DNA from: Thiobacillus sp.
Lineage (GTDB): Bacteria; Pseudomonadota; Gammaproteobacteria; Burkholderiales; Thiobacillaceae
DNA: 64,000 nucleotides
NCBI GenBank assembly: GCA_030680405.1
Contig: JAUXVT010000052.1
Coordinates: forward strand, 62,001 to 126,000
Reading direction: 5' to 3'
The position numbers were made by a program, and so were the translations under genes. The notes beneath the pieces are model-generated. The model had not been told where the DNA came from. It searched no databases and worked only from the letters and a program-made list of their open reading frames with translations. Shown here in pieces: positions 37,788-47,414 of this stretch (positions are counted from its first letter, which is position 1; each line of letters opens with the position of its first letter).

Positions 37788-39857
37788 TTACATATCCATT
37801 TGCAGCGTCAGCAAAGCAGCCCGGCCCGGAGCCGGCATCCGGCCTTGGCTAAAGTCGACGCCGCGGAAGTAGTAATCTCGATCGAACAAGTTGTTGAGCG
37901 CCAGTCCCGCCTTCATTTTTGTGCTGTTCCAGCGGAAATCGCGGGTTACTTGCGCGTTCCATATCGAATAAGACGGGATTTTTCCGATCGATCCGGAAGC
38001 GTTCTCGGCTACCGTATTGGCGCCGTCGCTAAATGAAGCGCTTTGATAAAGGCCGTTCAGGTTCCAGTTCCAGTTTCCGCTACGGTAATTCGTCTGCAGG
38101 TTCAGCTGGTGATGCGACGCCAAAGGCAGTTCATTACCCTGGAATTGACCGGAAAGCTGCTCCGTGTCGACATAGGTGTAAGCCGTTTTAAGCTCGAGCC
38201 CGCGGACGTGCTCCGGTCGCCAGGCAAACTCAGCCTCGACCCCTTGATGGCGGGCTTTGCCGAGATTGCGGAAACCCGCCGTTTGGCTGACGAATTCGAG
38301 CTTGTTGTCGAAATCGAAACGGAAAGCGGTAAGACTGGTATCGATATTCCTGGTCGGGCTTAAGCGGATACCCGCTTCGTAGTTTTTCGCCCGCTCGGCA
38401 GCCAGATCTCCGCCGAAGGTGATTTGCGTGAACTGGACCGGACGCAGTGATTTATGGAAATTGGCGAACAGGAATACAGCGTCGCTTGCCTGGTAGCCGA
38501 TATCCAGACCCGGCAGCCAATCCTTGGTCAGGTTGCGGGTTTGTGCACCGGTCAGGTTGTTGCGGTAGTACAGGTCAACCTGCTCATGGCGGATGCCGGG
38601 GGTGATCTTCAGTTTGTCATCGAGCAGAGCAAAGGTATCGCTCAGGTAAGCGGCGACGGCATCGTTCTCGAAGCGCCAGTTGCGCGAAATGGTGTAGGCA
38701 TTCGTCGCCAGGTTGCGCGCATCGACCAGATAGTCGACCTCTTCACGCATGTAGCGTGCGCCGACCGCAATTTTTTGCTTGATGCCGCCTTCGATGTTGA
38801 AGGTGAATCGCGGTTCGCTGCCGTATACCCAGAAATCGCGCGGCGACGACTGTACAAGAGTTGAGGGGGTGGCGGCGTTGGTGGCGTTGCCGAAGAAAAA
38901 CTGGCGATTGCTGCGATGGGCAAAATTGGTCCAGCTCAATTCCGCCCCATTATCGAAATACTGGTTGTAAGTCAGATGTCCCCGCACCGTGTCTCCGTCG
39001 AACCGATCCAGCGGTCGGGTCGACTGGTCGCGGTCACGCGCATAAGACTGCGGGGTCAACGCGCCGGGTAATTCGTTTTGGGTTTTGTAATACTGCAGTC
39101 CGGCCTTGATATCGGCGTTATCGGTGATGAACCAATCGGCGTCGAGCATCAGGTTGTTCACCGATGTTTTGGAATGGTCGCGTGCCGAATTGCCGTCGAT
39201 GACATTCGCCTGTATCTGTAGGCCGATCTTGTCGCTGACAAAGCCGCCGGCACGCACATAGCTGTCTGTTAGCAACCGGCCATTGTCTGCAACAGACAGT
39301 GTTTCCTTGGCCGTTATGGCGGTCTTTCGCGGGATCCGCTTGGTCACGAAATTGATCACACCGCCGACGTTGTTCGGGCCATAGTGAACGGCGACGCCGC
39401 CTCTTGCCACGTCGATGGCTTCCACGGCATTGATAGTCAATGGAAACAGCGATAGACCGGTCTGGCCGTAAGGCGCCAGCGTGATCGGCATACCGTCAAC
39501 CAACACCAACACTTGCTCGCTACGCAAGGGATTGAGGCCGCGCACGCCGATGTTTGGCAGAATGCCCGTACTGCTTTCGTCCAAAACCCGCACACCCGGC
39601 ACCGTGCGCAACGCATCCTCCACGGTGCGCGCACCGGATTCGGTCAGTTCCTGGTCGGTGATGACCGTCCGTGCTCCGGGGTGTTTCTTCGCCGCTTTCG
39701 GCGTGGGCGAGCCGAGCCAGTCGGCGCTGACCGTTACTTCCTCAAGGGTTTTGCCCGGCGCTTCTTGTTCGGCCTGGTCCGGAGTCTGTGCGTTTGTCTG
39801 TGAAACCGAAAATGCCAGCGAAAGCGCACTTCCCAACAGGGTTAAACGAAACTGCAT
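37788..39857 (-). CDS. TonB-dependent receptor (FecA-like)
   Basis: 689 residues from the ATG at 39857 (MQFRLTLLGSALSLAFS), preceded by GGAGAAA. Plug domain with TVEDALRTVPGVRVLDE and VHYGPNNVGGVINFVTKR, then a barrel; the C-terminus LLTLQMDM does not end in the usual Phe. The substrate is unknown. Located between the DUF2149/ExbB-like pair and the PepSY protein. Confidence 0.88.
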   Translation of the reverse strand: MQFRLTLLGSALSLAFSVSQTNAQTPDQAEQEAPGKTLEEVTVSADWLGSPTPKAAKKHPGARTVITDQELTESGARTVEDALRTVPGVRVLDESSTGILPNIGVRGLNPLRSEQVLVLVDGMPITLAPYGQTGLSLFPLTINAVEAIDVARGGVAVHYGPNNVGGVINFVTKRIPRKTAITAKETLSVADNGRLLTDSYVRAGGFVSDKIGLQIQANVIDGNSARDHSKTSVNNLMLDADWFITDNADIKAGLQYYKTQNELPGALTPQSYARDRDQSTRPLDRFDGDTVRGHLTYNQYFDNGAELSWTNFAHRSNRQFFFGNATNAATPSTLVQSSPRDFWVYGSEPRFTFNIEGGIKQKIAVGARYMREEVDYLVDARNLATNAYTISRNWRFENDAVAAYLSDTFALLDDKLKITPGIRHEQVDLYYRNNLTGAQTRNLTKDWLPGLDIGYQASDAVFLFANFHKSLRPVQFTQITFGGDLAAERAKNYEAGIRLSPTRNIDTSLTAFRFDFDNKLEFVSQTAGFRNLGKARHQGVEAEFAWRPEHVRGLELKTAYTYVDTEQLSGQFQGNELPLASHHQLNLQTNYRSGNWNWNLNGLYQSASFSDGANTVAENASGSIGKIPSYSIWNAQVTRDFRWNSTKMKAGLALNNLFDRDYYFRGVDFSQGRMPAPGRAALLTLQMDM

Positions 39858-39910
39858 GGGTTTTCTCCTGAAAACGGTCAATTGGCCAAGGGTTGATGAA
39901 AAAAACGCGA

Positions 39911-40237
39911 TTACGGTTTGGGCGCCGACTCTGGCACATAGACCATGGAGCCGTCTTTCAGGCGGTAGGCGATGCCGGCCTTCTCGCCCTCGCCTTGGCC
40001 GATCTGGCCGCTGGACTTGTAGCGGTCGATCTTCTGGCCATCCTTGACGATCATTTCCATGTCCGGCTTGCCGGGGTTTTTGATGACGGTGACGTTGTCG
40101 GCGGTGAACGGGTTCATCGGGTTGTTGGCCACCGCCAGCAATAGCGCGGCGATGATGACCAGGAACACGTCGATGATGTTCACCACCGACAGGATGGGGT
40201 CGTCGGATTCCAGGTCGTCCATCAGGCGCAGGCTCAT
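39911..40237 (-). CDS. DUF2149 protein, ExbD-like partner
   Basis: 108 residues with one N-terminal membrane helix containing an acidic residue (SVVNIIDVFLVIIAALLLAV), like ExbD, and a short periplasmic domain (KDGQKIDRYKSSG, YRLKDGSMVYVPE). It starts by ATGA overlap with the ExbB-like gene. DUF2149 and ExbB-like proteins recur beside CobN-like genes in heme and metal uptake loci; a proton-driven motor for the CobN-like protein is inferred. Confidence 0.8.
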   Translation of the reverse strand: MSLRLMDDLESDDPILSVVNIIDVFLVIIAALLLAVANNPMNPFTADNVTVIKNPGKPDMEMIVKDGQKIDRYKSSGQIGQGEGEKAGIAYRLKDGSMVYVPESAPKP

Positions 40238-40791
40238 TGCGCGCTCCCGGCCGCCAGCGCCGCCACGGGATCGTGGATGGCGGCATCGTGTTCGGCGGCC
40301 TGCACCGGCAGGCGCTTGACGCCATGTTCCACCTTGGCCAGTTCGGTGGCGTACCAGCGGCGGCGCACGTTTACCGTCCAGTAAGTGAGGCTGGCGGCGA
40401 TCAGGGCGATGATGACGGCGGAAAAGGCCACCATGAGATTGGCGCTTACTTCCTGCAACTGTCCATCGGCCAGCCCCTTCAACGCCGGCCCCATCGGGAT
40501 CATGGTCGCCACCAGCCCCAGCATGGGCGCCACGCGGCTCACCAGGCGGGAGGCTTCCAGCCGTTTCACCGCCAACGCCTCCAGGTCGATGGCGTTCAGG
40601 GTCGAATCGGCTCGCGCTGCGGCGAGCAGCTCGAAGCCGCGCGGGTCATTCCGCCGGCGCTGAAGCGCCTGCCAGAAAAAGGCGCCCAGCGCGTAAAAAG
40701 CGTAGAGAAAAACTCCAATCACAGCCAACAGGATGGGGATGAGGAATAACTGGCTGATGCCGTACATACTGCTTTCGATGATGTTGATCAT
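40234..40791 (-). CDS. MotA/TolQ/ExbB-type proton channel protein partnering a CobN-like protein
   Basis: 185 residues from the ATG at 40791 after AAAGGA. Helices IPILLAVIGVFLYAFYALG, VAPMLGLVATMIPMGPAL and LMVAFSAVIIALIAASLTYW are the ExbB-like pore segments. It is clearly different from the canonical exbB at 34576. It lies 10 nt after the CobN-like gene and overlaps the DUF2149 gene, so the three form one unit. Confidence 0.85.
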   Translation of the reverse strand: MINIIESSMYGISQLFLIPILLAVIGVFLYAFYALGAFFWQALQRRRNDPRGFELLAAARADSTLNAIDLEALAVKRLEASRLVSRVAPMLGLVATMIPMGPALKGLADGQLQEVSANLMVAFSAVIIALIAASLTYWTVNVRRRWYATELAKVEHGVKRLPVQAAEHDAAIHDPVAALAAGSAQ

Positions 40792-40801
40792 GAAGAGTCC
40801 T

Positions 40802-43800
40802 TTATTGGTTAAGTGAATAAATGCGTTGCCGCCGCCAGGCACCTAAGGCCATGGCGATAAAAACGAGGCCGACGCCCGACAGGCTGGCGAGTCGGCTTGG
40901 CACTTGGGCGGCGGTCTGTTTCACCATCTGCCGGCCGGTGACGATTGTGGGCTGGGGTGGCGATGGAAGAACCGGCACAGGCTTAGGGGCTGCCTGGGCG
41001 GTTTCGGCCTTAGCCTTGGCTTGGGGCGATGGCGCACTCTGTACCGCGCGCGCCGTGGCGCTTAGTCCATATCCCGCCATCCCCGCCCCCGCCAGCCTGC
41101 TAGCGTATTCGGTGAACTTGCGGTTATCGGTTCTCACGTCGAAGCGTCGCGCCAGTTCCCGGTAGCGTTGCGCCAATGCCTTGAGGCTTTTGGCGTCGGT
41201 CTGCCAGTAACCCTTGCGCGCGGCTTCCAGCATGCGTTCGATCATCTGCGCCTGGGCGTGCGGGTGGTTGCGCTCAAACCAGTTTTTCATGCCGAGCTTG
41301 TATTTGTCGTCGACGTAAACCGCCTTTAATTCATCCCACTGGTCGTTGCGCACTGTTTCGGGCGCTACCGCCTGCCAGCCCCAGAGGTTGTTGACGGCAT
41401 CCAGCATGTTGAGCGCACCGCTGTAGCCCTCCTTCTTCATTGCCTCGATCCAGCCTGGATGGAACTGGCGGGTCTTGAGCTCCTTGGCCAGAAAGCCCGC
41501 CGCCGTTTCGATCTTGGGCGCGCCCGATTCGCGAAGGTTGGAGATGTAAAGCTCGGGGCTTTTGCCAGTGAGGCTGCGCACCGCCAAGCCGATGCCGCCC
41601 AGGTACTGGAAGGGATCATCGGTGGTCAACATGCCGTAAAGGTTGGAGCTGCGCGAAAGCAGCGCGGCCTGCACGCCCTTGAGGTTTTCGGCGTAGAGAT
41701 TCACGCCTTGCGCCGCGCCAGGCGGCAGGCTGCCCCATTCTTTTTCGTCAGGGCCATAAGCGTATTGCATGCGGCTCAAGTAGAGGTCGGCGAGTTTCTT
41801 GTCGCCGGCGGCACGGTCTTCCTTGCCGTTCTTGCCCGTGCCCCAAGTGCCGGAGGCGAGCGTGGCATCGTCCAGCCCGGTACCGTAGCTGCCCGACCGG
41901 TTGGAAAAGATGCGCGTGTCGGCCATCCGCCGGGCCTGACCCGCTTCCACGCCGCGCGCAATGAGGCGCGCTTCGATCTCGCGGCTGTGCGCCGCTACCG
42001 GATTGTCCGGCTCATTCAAAGCTGCGGCCTGCGCCGCCGCTTGCGCCAGCCAGCGCATGACGTTGGGGAAGTGGTCGCGATACAGGCCAGTGGCGGAGAG
42101 CACCACGTCCACGCGCGGGCGCTTGAGTTCAACGGCGGGGATCGCCTCGATGCCGATGACCCGGCCGCCCTCATCCCACTTGGGTTTGAAACCGAGGGCG
42201 GCAAAGGCTTGGGCTTCCAACACGCCGAAGTGGCGCATGGTCTCCACCGACCACAGGCTGAAAGCCAGTTTCTTCGGATATTCGCCATGCTTTTCGCGGT
42301 ATTGGGCGATGAGCTTTTCCGTGCCCTCACGTCCTGCTTCCCAGGCGGCTTGCGTGGGCACACGCGAGGGATCGAAGCCGTAGAGGTTGCGTCCGGTGGG
42401 CAGCGCGTCCGGGTTCTTGACCGGGTCGCCGCCGTAAGAGGTGGGGATGTAGCGGCCTTCCAGTGCTTGGAGGAAGTTCTGCATCTCCCGTGTTTGCGTG
42501 AGATTCAGCCAGTATTCGCGCGCCTTAGCCAACATTTCGCCGACTTTGGCATTGCCCGTGTAAGGCTCGCCCTGCCTCACATGTTTGTCCAGCAGCTTCC
42601 AGGCCGGGGTGTCGCGCAGTTTTTTATAATCGCCGACGATCATTTCCTCCGGGTCGTCCGGTTGCAGCGCGGCAATCAAGGGTTTGCCCAGCATCTGCAT
42701 GACGGTGAACAGACGCAGGTCCGATTCGGCGGGCAACCCGAAGACGGCCAGTCCCAGCGGCTGGTTGGCCAGCGCGAGGTCGTGCAACTGGATGTGCAGG
42801 GCATCGGCGAATTCCCTGAAATTGCCGCGAATGCGCGCCGGTTCCCAGGCCATGTCGCGGTCTATCCTGTTCTCTAGCGTGACGCGGACGATCTCGTCGC
42901 GGGTCTTGTCGCGCACTTCACCCTCTGTCATGTTGAGCCAGGCATGCAGCAGGTCGTGCAGGCGGTTGATCTCGCCGTGCAGGCCGGCGGGCGCAAACGG
43001 CGGCGTGGAATGGGAGATCACCGTGGCGCGCCCACGCCGCTTGGTTTGTAGCGCCTCGCCAATGTCGTCCACGATGTAGGGGTAAATCACCGGCACGTCA
43101 CCCAGGAGCAGGTAAGGCGAGTCGAAAATCGACAGCCCGCGCTCCTTGCCCGGCGTCCATTCCTGGCTGCCGTGGGTGCCGTAATGCACCAGGGCGTGGG
43201 CGCCGTGCACTTCGCGCGCCCACAGGTAGGCGGCAAGGTAAAAGTGGTTCAGCGGCGCGGCAGTGGAATGGTAGATCGCCTTTTCCTTGTCGTCTTTCTT
43301 CTCGCCGCGCGGCGGCTGCGGCAGGATGACGGTGTTGCCCAACTTGAGCCGTGGGATGACGAAATGTGCCTGCCCTTGGTGCTGAACGACCATGGCGGAG
43401 TCTTCCGGTTGGCCAAAGCGCGCAATGATTTTTTCCCGCGTCTCGGCGGGCAAGGTCTCGAACCAGCGCCGGTAGGCGGCAACCGGCATGAGTTCGGCCA
43501 GGCCGTCGCGCAATAAGGGCTCCAACTCGCCATCGCGGTAATACGGCGCTAACAGGCGTTGCAGCAGCAGGGTGAGTTGCGGCGCATCGGGGGTTTCCGT
43601 CGCGTAGCCCGCGCTTTTTATCGCACGCAGCGTGTTTTCCATGCTGCGTGGCAAATTGAGAAAGGATGCGCCGAGGTTCTTTTCCCCCGGCGGATAGTTC
43701 CAGAAGAAAATGGCGGTCTTCTTCTCCGCATTGGGCAAGTGCCTGAGCCGCGACAGATTCATGGCCTTGTTCACCACCGACTGCAACTGGTAGTCGATGG

Positions 43801-44845
43801 CGACAATGTCGCCATCCGATTTGCGTGAATAGGCCGCGATAAGGGGGTCGGTGATGCCGGCATATTCCGGCTGGGCGAGGTAGAAGGGGATGTCCATGTT
43901 TGTCACCCCTGCGGTGTCTTTTTCCCAGTCGGCCTGTTCGCCGCGCCGGTAAGGCATGGCCTGAATGACAGGAATACCTAGCGTCTCGAACTCGCTGTGG
44001 CGCCCCTCGGCGTTGAGCATGATTTGGGTATTGATGAGCACATCGGCAAAGGGCTTGCCCTCGCCCCCAGCTCCTCTCCCCGAGGGAGCGGTGGGTGTAA
44101 GCAGGCGCGTGACGGTGCCGTTGGTCAAGGCTGGCGCGTAGATCGGCAGCGCCAGCGCGCCAGCAGCCTCGATGCGGCGAATGGTGTCGTCGAGAAAACC
44201 GGTGAGTTCAGAGGCAAAATGCGCCTGATGAAAGAGAATGGCGACCACCGGTTGGCCGTTCGTTGGTTTCTTCCAGGCAAGGAATTCGTCCAACGTGGAA
44301 AACACCCGGCCAGCGTAGTCTGGGTGGTAGATCCCGGCATCCGGGAATATCTGCGGTGGCGCACAGGCGCGCGTGGATTGCTTGAACACCTGGGCGTTCA
44401 CCTGGCAGAAAAATTCGGCGAAGTTGGCGCGCCCGCCATTGCTGTAATACGTGTGCAGCGTCTTCATCACCGCAGCGTCCATGCCTTTTGCTTCAGGGCC
44501 GCTGCTTTGCATCCACACCCAGGGCGTCGTGATTTGCGGCAGCAACGGGGCGAGCCCTGCCTTGGCTGCGCCCTGCGCTGCGCCGTAGGGCGCGTCAATG
44601 ACGATGAGGCCAAACCCGGCAAAATCACCGGCCTTTTCCTGGCCGGTGAACTTTTCGATAAAACGCGCTTCGACCTGCACACCTTCCCGCGCAGCGACGT
44701 CCTTCAGGCGGTCGAACTTGCCCGGCTGGGTCGGCGCGGCGGAAAGGAACAGGATGGACGTGGGCGGAGGCGCCGGCTGGGCCAAGGCCACCAGGGGAAG
44801 TGCCGCCAGCAGGATGGCGATGAGACGGTTTTTCATGGAGCGCAT
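40802..44845 (-). CDS. periplasmic CobN-like (HmuS-type) chelatase-family protein
   Basis: About 1347 residues. The start is uncertain (44905, 44896, 44845 or 44836 are in frame); 44845 gives a good signal peptide (NRLIAILLAALPLVALA). CobN/Mg-chelatase H motifs include HYGTHGSQEWTPGKERGL and the large family domain throughout. A Pro/Ala-rich stretch precedes a C-terminal membrane helix (LASLSGVGLVFIAMALGAWR) with basic end, so the body should face the periplasm. Cobaltochelatase partners cobS/cobT are absent; heme-receptor and ExbB-like neighbours point to tetrapyrrole demetallation or uptake as in HmuS. Confidence 0.85.
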   Translation of the reverse strand: MRSMKNRLIAILLAALPLVALAQPAPPPTSILFLSAAPTQPGKFDRLKDVAAREGVQVEARFIEKFTGQEKAGDFAGFGLIVIDAPYGAAQGAAKAGLAPLLPQITTPWVWMQSSGPEAKGMDAAVMKTLHTYYSNGGRANFAEFFCQVNAQVFKQSTRACAPPQIFPDAGIYHPDYAGRVFSTLDEFLAWKKPTNGQPVVAILFHQAHFASELTGFLDDTIRRIEAAGALALPIYAPALTNGTVTRLLTPTAPSGRGAGGEGKPFADVLINTQIMLNAEGRHSEFETLGIPVIQAMPYRRGEQADWEKDTAGVTNMDIPFYLAQPEYAGITDPLIAAYSRKSDGDIVAIDYQLQSVVNKAMNLSRLRHLPNAEKKTAIFFWNYPPGEKNLGASFLNLPRSMENTLRAIKSAGYATETPDAPQLTLLLQRLLAPYYRDGELEPLLRDGLAELMPVAAYRRWFETLPAETREKIIARFGQPEDSAMVVQHQGQAHFVIPRLKLGNTVILPQPPRGEKKDDKEKAIYHSTAAPLNHFYLAAYLWAREVHGAHALVHYGTHGSQEWTPGKERGLSIFDSPYLLLGDVPVIYPYIVDDIGEALQTKRRGRATVISHSTPPFAPAGLHGEINRLHDLLHAWLNMTEGEVRDKTRDEIVRVTLENRIDRDMAWEPARIRGNFREFADALHIQLHDLALANQPLGLAVFGLPAESDLRLFTVMQMLGKPLIAALQPDDPEEMIVGDYKKLRDTPAWKLLDKHVRQGEPYTGNAKVGEMLAKAREYWLNLTQTREMQNFLQALEGRYIPTSYGGDPVKNPDALPTGRNLYGFDPSRVPTQAAWEAGREGTEKLIAQYREKHGEYPKKLAFSLWSVETMRHFGVLEAQAFAALGFKPKWDEGGRVIGIEAIPAVELKRPRVDVVLSATGLYRDHFPNVMRWLAQAAAQAAALNEPDNPVAAHSREIEARLIARGVEAGQARRMADTRIFSNRSGSYGTGLDDATLASGTWGTGKNGKEDRAAGDKKLADLYLSRMQYAYGPDEKEWGSLPPGAAQGVNLYAENLKGVQAALLSRSSNLYGMLTTDDPFQYLGGIGLAVRSLTGKSPELYISNLRESGAPKIETAAGFLAKELKTRQFHPGWIEAMKKEGYSGALNMLDAVNNLWGWQAVAPETVRNDQWDELKAVYVDDKYKLGMKNWFERNHPHAQAQMIERMLEAARKGYWQTDAKSLKALAQRYRELARRFDVRTDNRKFTEYASRLAGAGMAGYGLSATARAVQSAPSPQAKAKAETAQAAPKPVPVLPSPPQPTIVTGRQMVKQTAAQVPSRLASLSGVGLVFIAMALGAWRRQRIYSLNQ

Positions 44846-44907
44846 GACAGCCCGCAGGGTCTTGAACGGCGCCGAGTTGAGCGTGGCGTTTTGCATGGTG
44901 GGCATTC

Positions 44908-47151
44908 TCAGAAGTCTGCCTGCAGGGCGAGGTTGAAGCTGCGTCCCGGCTGGCTGTAGAAGTCCACGCCGACGGGGTTGCGTGCGTCGGCCTGACGGAT
45001 GTCGCTCCACAGCCAGTATTTTTTATCGAGCAAGTTGTTCACGCTGGCGGTGAGGCGCACCGTGCGATTCAACTGCCACCAAGCGGAAACGTCGGCGGTG
45101 GCGTAACCGGAGGGGCGGAACCACGGGGAGTAAGCGGTGCCCTCGTAGTCATTGACGCGATCCTTGCGCGCGGAGGCGCGCAAGCGCGCCTCCGCGCCCC
45201 AGGTTCCGGCGTCGCGAGCCAGCCCCAGGGTGAGCCGGGGCGGCTCGATGCTGTCGAGCGGCTGGTTGCTGGATTGGTCATCGCCCTTGGCATAGGCCAC
45301 GGCGCCATCGAGCCGCCAGCCAGGGGTGAAGTCCCAACTCCCGCGCGCTTCCACGCCGCGGATGTTCACCCGGCTCAGGTTCGTGGCCATGTAGGTGGTG
45401 CCCAGACCGGCGATGCAGCTCGGATGACCCGGACAAGCCAGGCGGACGCTGGCGATGAAGTCCTTGTAGCGGTTGTCGAACACGGCGACCTGCCCACGCA
45501 GCGTGTTGCCCGTGGCGCGCAGTCCCAGTTCGACGCCGACACTGGTCTCGGGCTTGAGATCCGGATTGGGGCTGATGCCGTAGCTTTGCGCGGCGTTGCG
45601 GAAATTGCCGTTGACCTCCTGATAGTTGGGGGCGCGAAATCCACCGGCCACATGGCCCCAAGCGGAGAACGCGGGGGTAAAGCGCCACATCGCCGCGAGC
45701 TTGGGCGAGAAAGCGCCGTTGCTCTGTGCCTCCGCCTGCTTGCCGTTGGCGGTTAGCACCTGCTGGGCCAGCGCGTCCACCTTCGGTTCCAGCTTGCGCC
45801 AGTCGTAGCGCAGCCCCGGTGTCAGGGTGAACTTGCCGTCGAACAGGCCGCCGACTTCGTCCTGCACGAAAAACCCCATCGTGTCGTTCTTGCCGTTGGC
45901 GAAATCACGCAGCGGGAAAGTGTCGCCGGCCAGCGTATTGGACGGTACCTTGGGTGCACCGTTAAGATACACAAAGGCATCGCGCTTCTCTTCCGTTTCC
46001 ACCTGGCTGAGGTCGGCGCCCCAGGTCAGGGCGTGGGTGTATGCGCCGAAATCCATGGCCTTTTCCAACTGGATGCCGCCGCCGGTGGTGGTCTGGGAGA
46101 AAGAGAAATCCTGATTGACCAGGCAATTATTGCCCGATCCAGAAACGGCCGAACAGGTAGAACCGGTGTTGGTGCGCTGCTGGACGTTGTGGTTTTCGGT
46201 ATCGCTGTTCTGGCGATAGAACCTGGCGGTCAGCCGGTCGTAGAAACCGGCTTGTGCTTTATGCTCCCATTCCAGGCTGCCGCGCACGCGGCGGCTGTCG
46301 TCGTTGCCCTGCATCGAGGTGACTTTGGGCAGCGAGCTGGAGAGCCGCCGGACATCGGTTTCGGCGTCCTGTTCGCGGCCTTCCAGCATGGCGGTGAGCT
46401 TGTGGCCGTCGGTAGGCCGGAGGATCAACTTGGCCAGCAGGCCCTTATCCTGAATATCCTGCGGGTTAGGCGCGGTACGGCTGGCGGATATTGTATCGAC
46501 ATTGCCCCGGTTGTCGGTCTCGTTCGCCTTGAGATGGGACAGGCCAATGATCCCTTCCAGCATATCGCCGCGAAAGGCGGCCAGCGCCGTATTGGAAAGC
46601 CCATCGTTGGCGCCGAAATGGCTGAGCCGATAGCCGAATGCGGTCTTTTCATCCCCCTTGAGCAGGTCGCCCGGATCGAGGGTGAGATAGCCCACCACGC
46701 CGCCGATGGCGTCCGACCCGTACAGGCTGGAGGCGGGGCCGCGCAGGATTTCCGCGCGCTTCAGGAAATCCGGCATGACCGGCAGCGGGCCGGACTGGGT
46801 AAAGTTGGTGGGGCCGCCGCCGTTGTAGAAGTCGGGCAGGCGCACGTCGTCCACCATCTGCACCACGCGTACATCCTCCAAGCCGCGAATGTTGACGCGG
46901 GTGGCGCCGAAGCGGCGCAGGTCGCGGGCCACCACCACGTCCGGCTCGTCGCGGAACAGGTCGGCCTCGTCGCGCGGCAAGCGCCGGTCCAGCACCTCGC
47001 GGCCGAGAGTGGTGACGGTAGCCGGCACGGCGTCGATGTCGGCCTCGACGCGCGAGGCCGTGACCGTGACCTCCTTAAGTTGTTTCGTCTCTTGCGCCTG
47101 GGCGGAACACGCCAGGGAAATCATCAGCACAGCCAGCAGTTTCTTGTTCAT
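44908..47151 (-). CDS. TonB-dependent heme/hemoglobin-type receptor
   Basis: 747 residues, signal peptide (LLAVLMISLACSAQA), plug with SLYGSDAIGGVVGYLTLDPG and barrel ending in LALQADF. The heme-receptor signature FRAP (GGFRAPNYQEV) and NPDL (SPNPDLKPE) are both present. No His lies between them, where heme receptors usually have an axial ligand. It is followed immediately by the CobN-like gene. Confidence 0.88.
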   Translation of the reverse strand: MNKKLLAVLMISLACSAQAQETKQLKEVTVTASRVEADIDAVPATVTTLGREVLDRRLPRDEADLFRDEPDVVVARDLRRFGATRVNIRGLEDVRVVQMVDDVRLPDFYNGGGPTNFTQSGPLPVMPDFLKRAEILRGPASSLYGSDAIGGVVGYLTLDPGDLLKGDEKTAFGYRLSHFGANDGLSNTALAAFRGDMLEGIIGLSHLKANETDNRGNVDTISASRTAPNPQDIQDKGLLAKLILRPTDGHKLTAMLEGREQDAETDVRRLSSSLPKVTSMQGNDDSRRVRGSLEWEHKAQAGFYDRLTARFYRQNSDTENHNVQQRTNTGSTCSAVSGSGNNCLVNQDFSFSQTTTGGGIQLEKAMDFGAYTHALTWGADLSQVETEEKRDAFVYLNGAPKVPSNTLAGDTFPLRDFANGKNDTMGFFVQDEVGGLFDGKFTLTPGLRYDWRKLEPKVDALAQQVLTANGKQAEAQSNGAFSPKLAAMWRFTPAFSAWGHVAGGFRAPNYQEVNGNFRNAAQSYGISPNPDLKPETSVGVELGLRATGNTLRGQVAVFDNRYKDFIASVRLACPGHPSCIAGLGTTYMATNLSRVNIRGVEARGSWDFTPGWRLDGAVAYAKGDDQSSNQPLDSIEPPRLTLGLARDAGTWGAEARLRASARKDRVNDYEGTAYSPWFRPSGYATADVSAWWQLNRTVRLTASVNNLLDKKYWLWSDIRQADARNPVGVDFYSQPGRSFNLALQADF

Positions 47152-47179
47152 ACAGCCTCCAGAACGGTCGCAAGGGTTT

Positions 47180-47208
47180 CTGGCTGGCTTGAAAGGCTGG
47201 CTGGCGGG
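47180..47208 (-). promoter_or_regulatory. iron-island leader element, copy C
   Basis: Plus strand CTGGCTGGCTTG (47180-47191) and GGCTGGCTGGCGGG (47195-47208), 29-57 nt upstream of the heme receptor start. Nearly identical to copy B in both halves. Confidence 0.55.
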
Positions 47209-47217
47209 TCGGGTTGT

Positions 47218-47391
47218 TTATTTGGTGAGGATGAGTTTCTCGTTACGGGTAATGCGCAGGCGGTATTCCTCGCCCTTGTGCACAATGACCACCTCGTTGC
47301 CGCTACGGAACAGTTCGCGGCTGTCTAGGTGCACGGGCGACGGCGATACGGCGGCAATCACCACCAGGTCGGGCTTGAGATCGGCGTTCAT
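47218..47391 (-). CDS. hemP: hemin uptake protein HemP (copy 1)
   Basis: 57 residues from the ATG at 47391 after GGGAGAA. The HemP core is EVVIVHKGEEYRLRITRNEKLILTK read in two parts: VIVHKGEEYRLR and ITRNEKLILTK. HemP/HmuP homologues act in heme uptake and in some bacteria as coactivators of the receptor gene. It sits directly upstream of the heme receptor, and a paralogue is at 53578. Confidence 0.88.
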   Translation of the reverse strand: MNADLKPDLVVIAAVSPSPVHLDSRELFRSGNEVVIVHKGEEYRLRITRNEKLILTK

Positions 47392-47414
47392 GTCGTTCTC
47401 CCTGCTGGAATGCA

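Noticed and set aside
40802-44845. Cobaltochelatase CobN for cobalamin synthesis
   Set aside because: It has a signal peptide and C-terminal membrane helix, and no cobS, cobT or other corrin genes are near; the heme receptor and ExbB-like neighbours fit an uptake role better.
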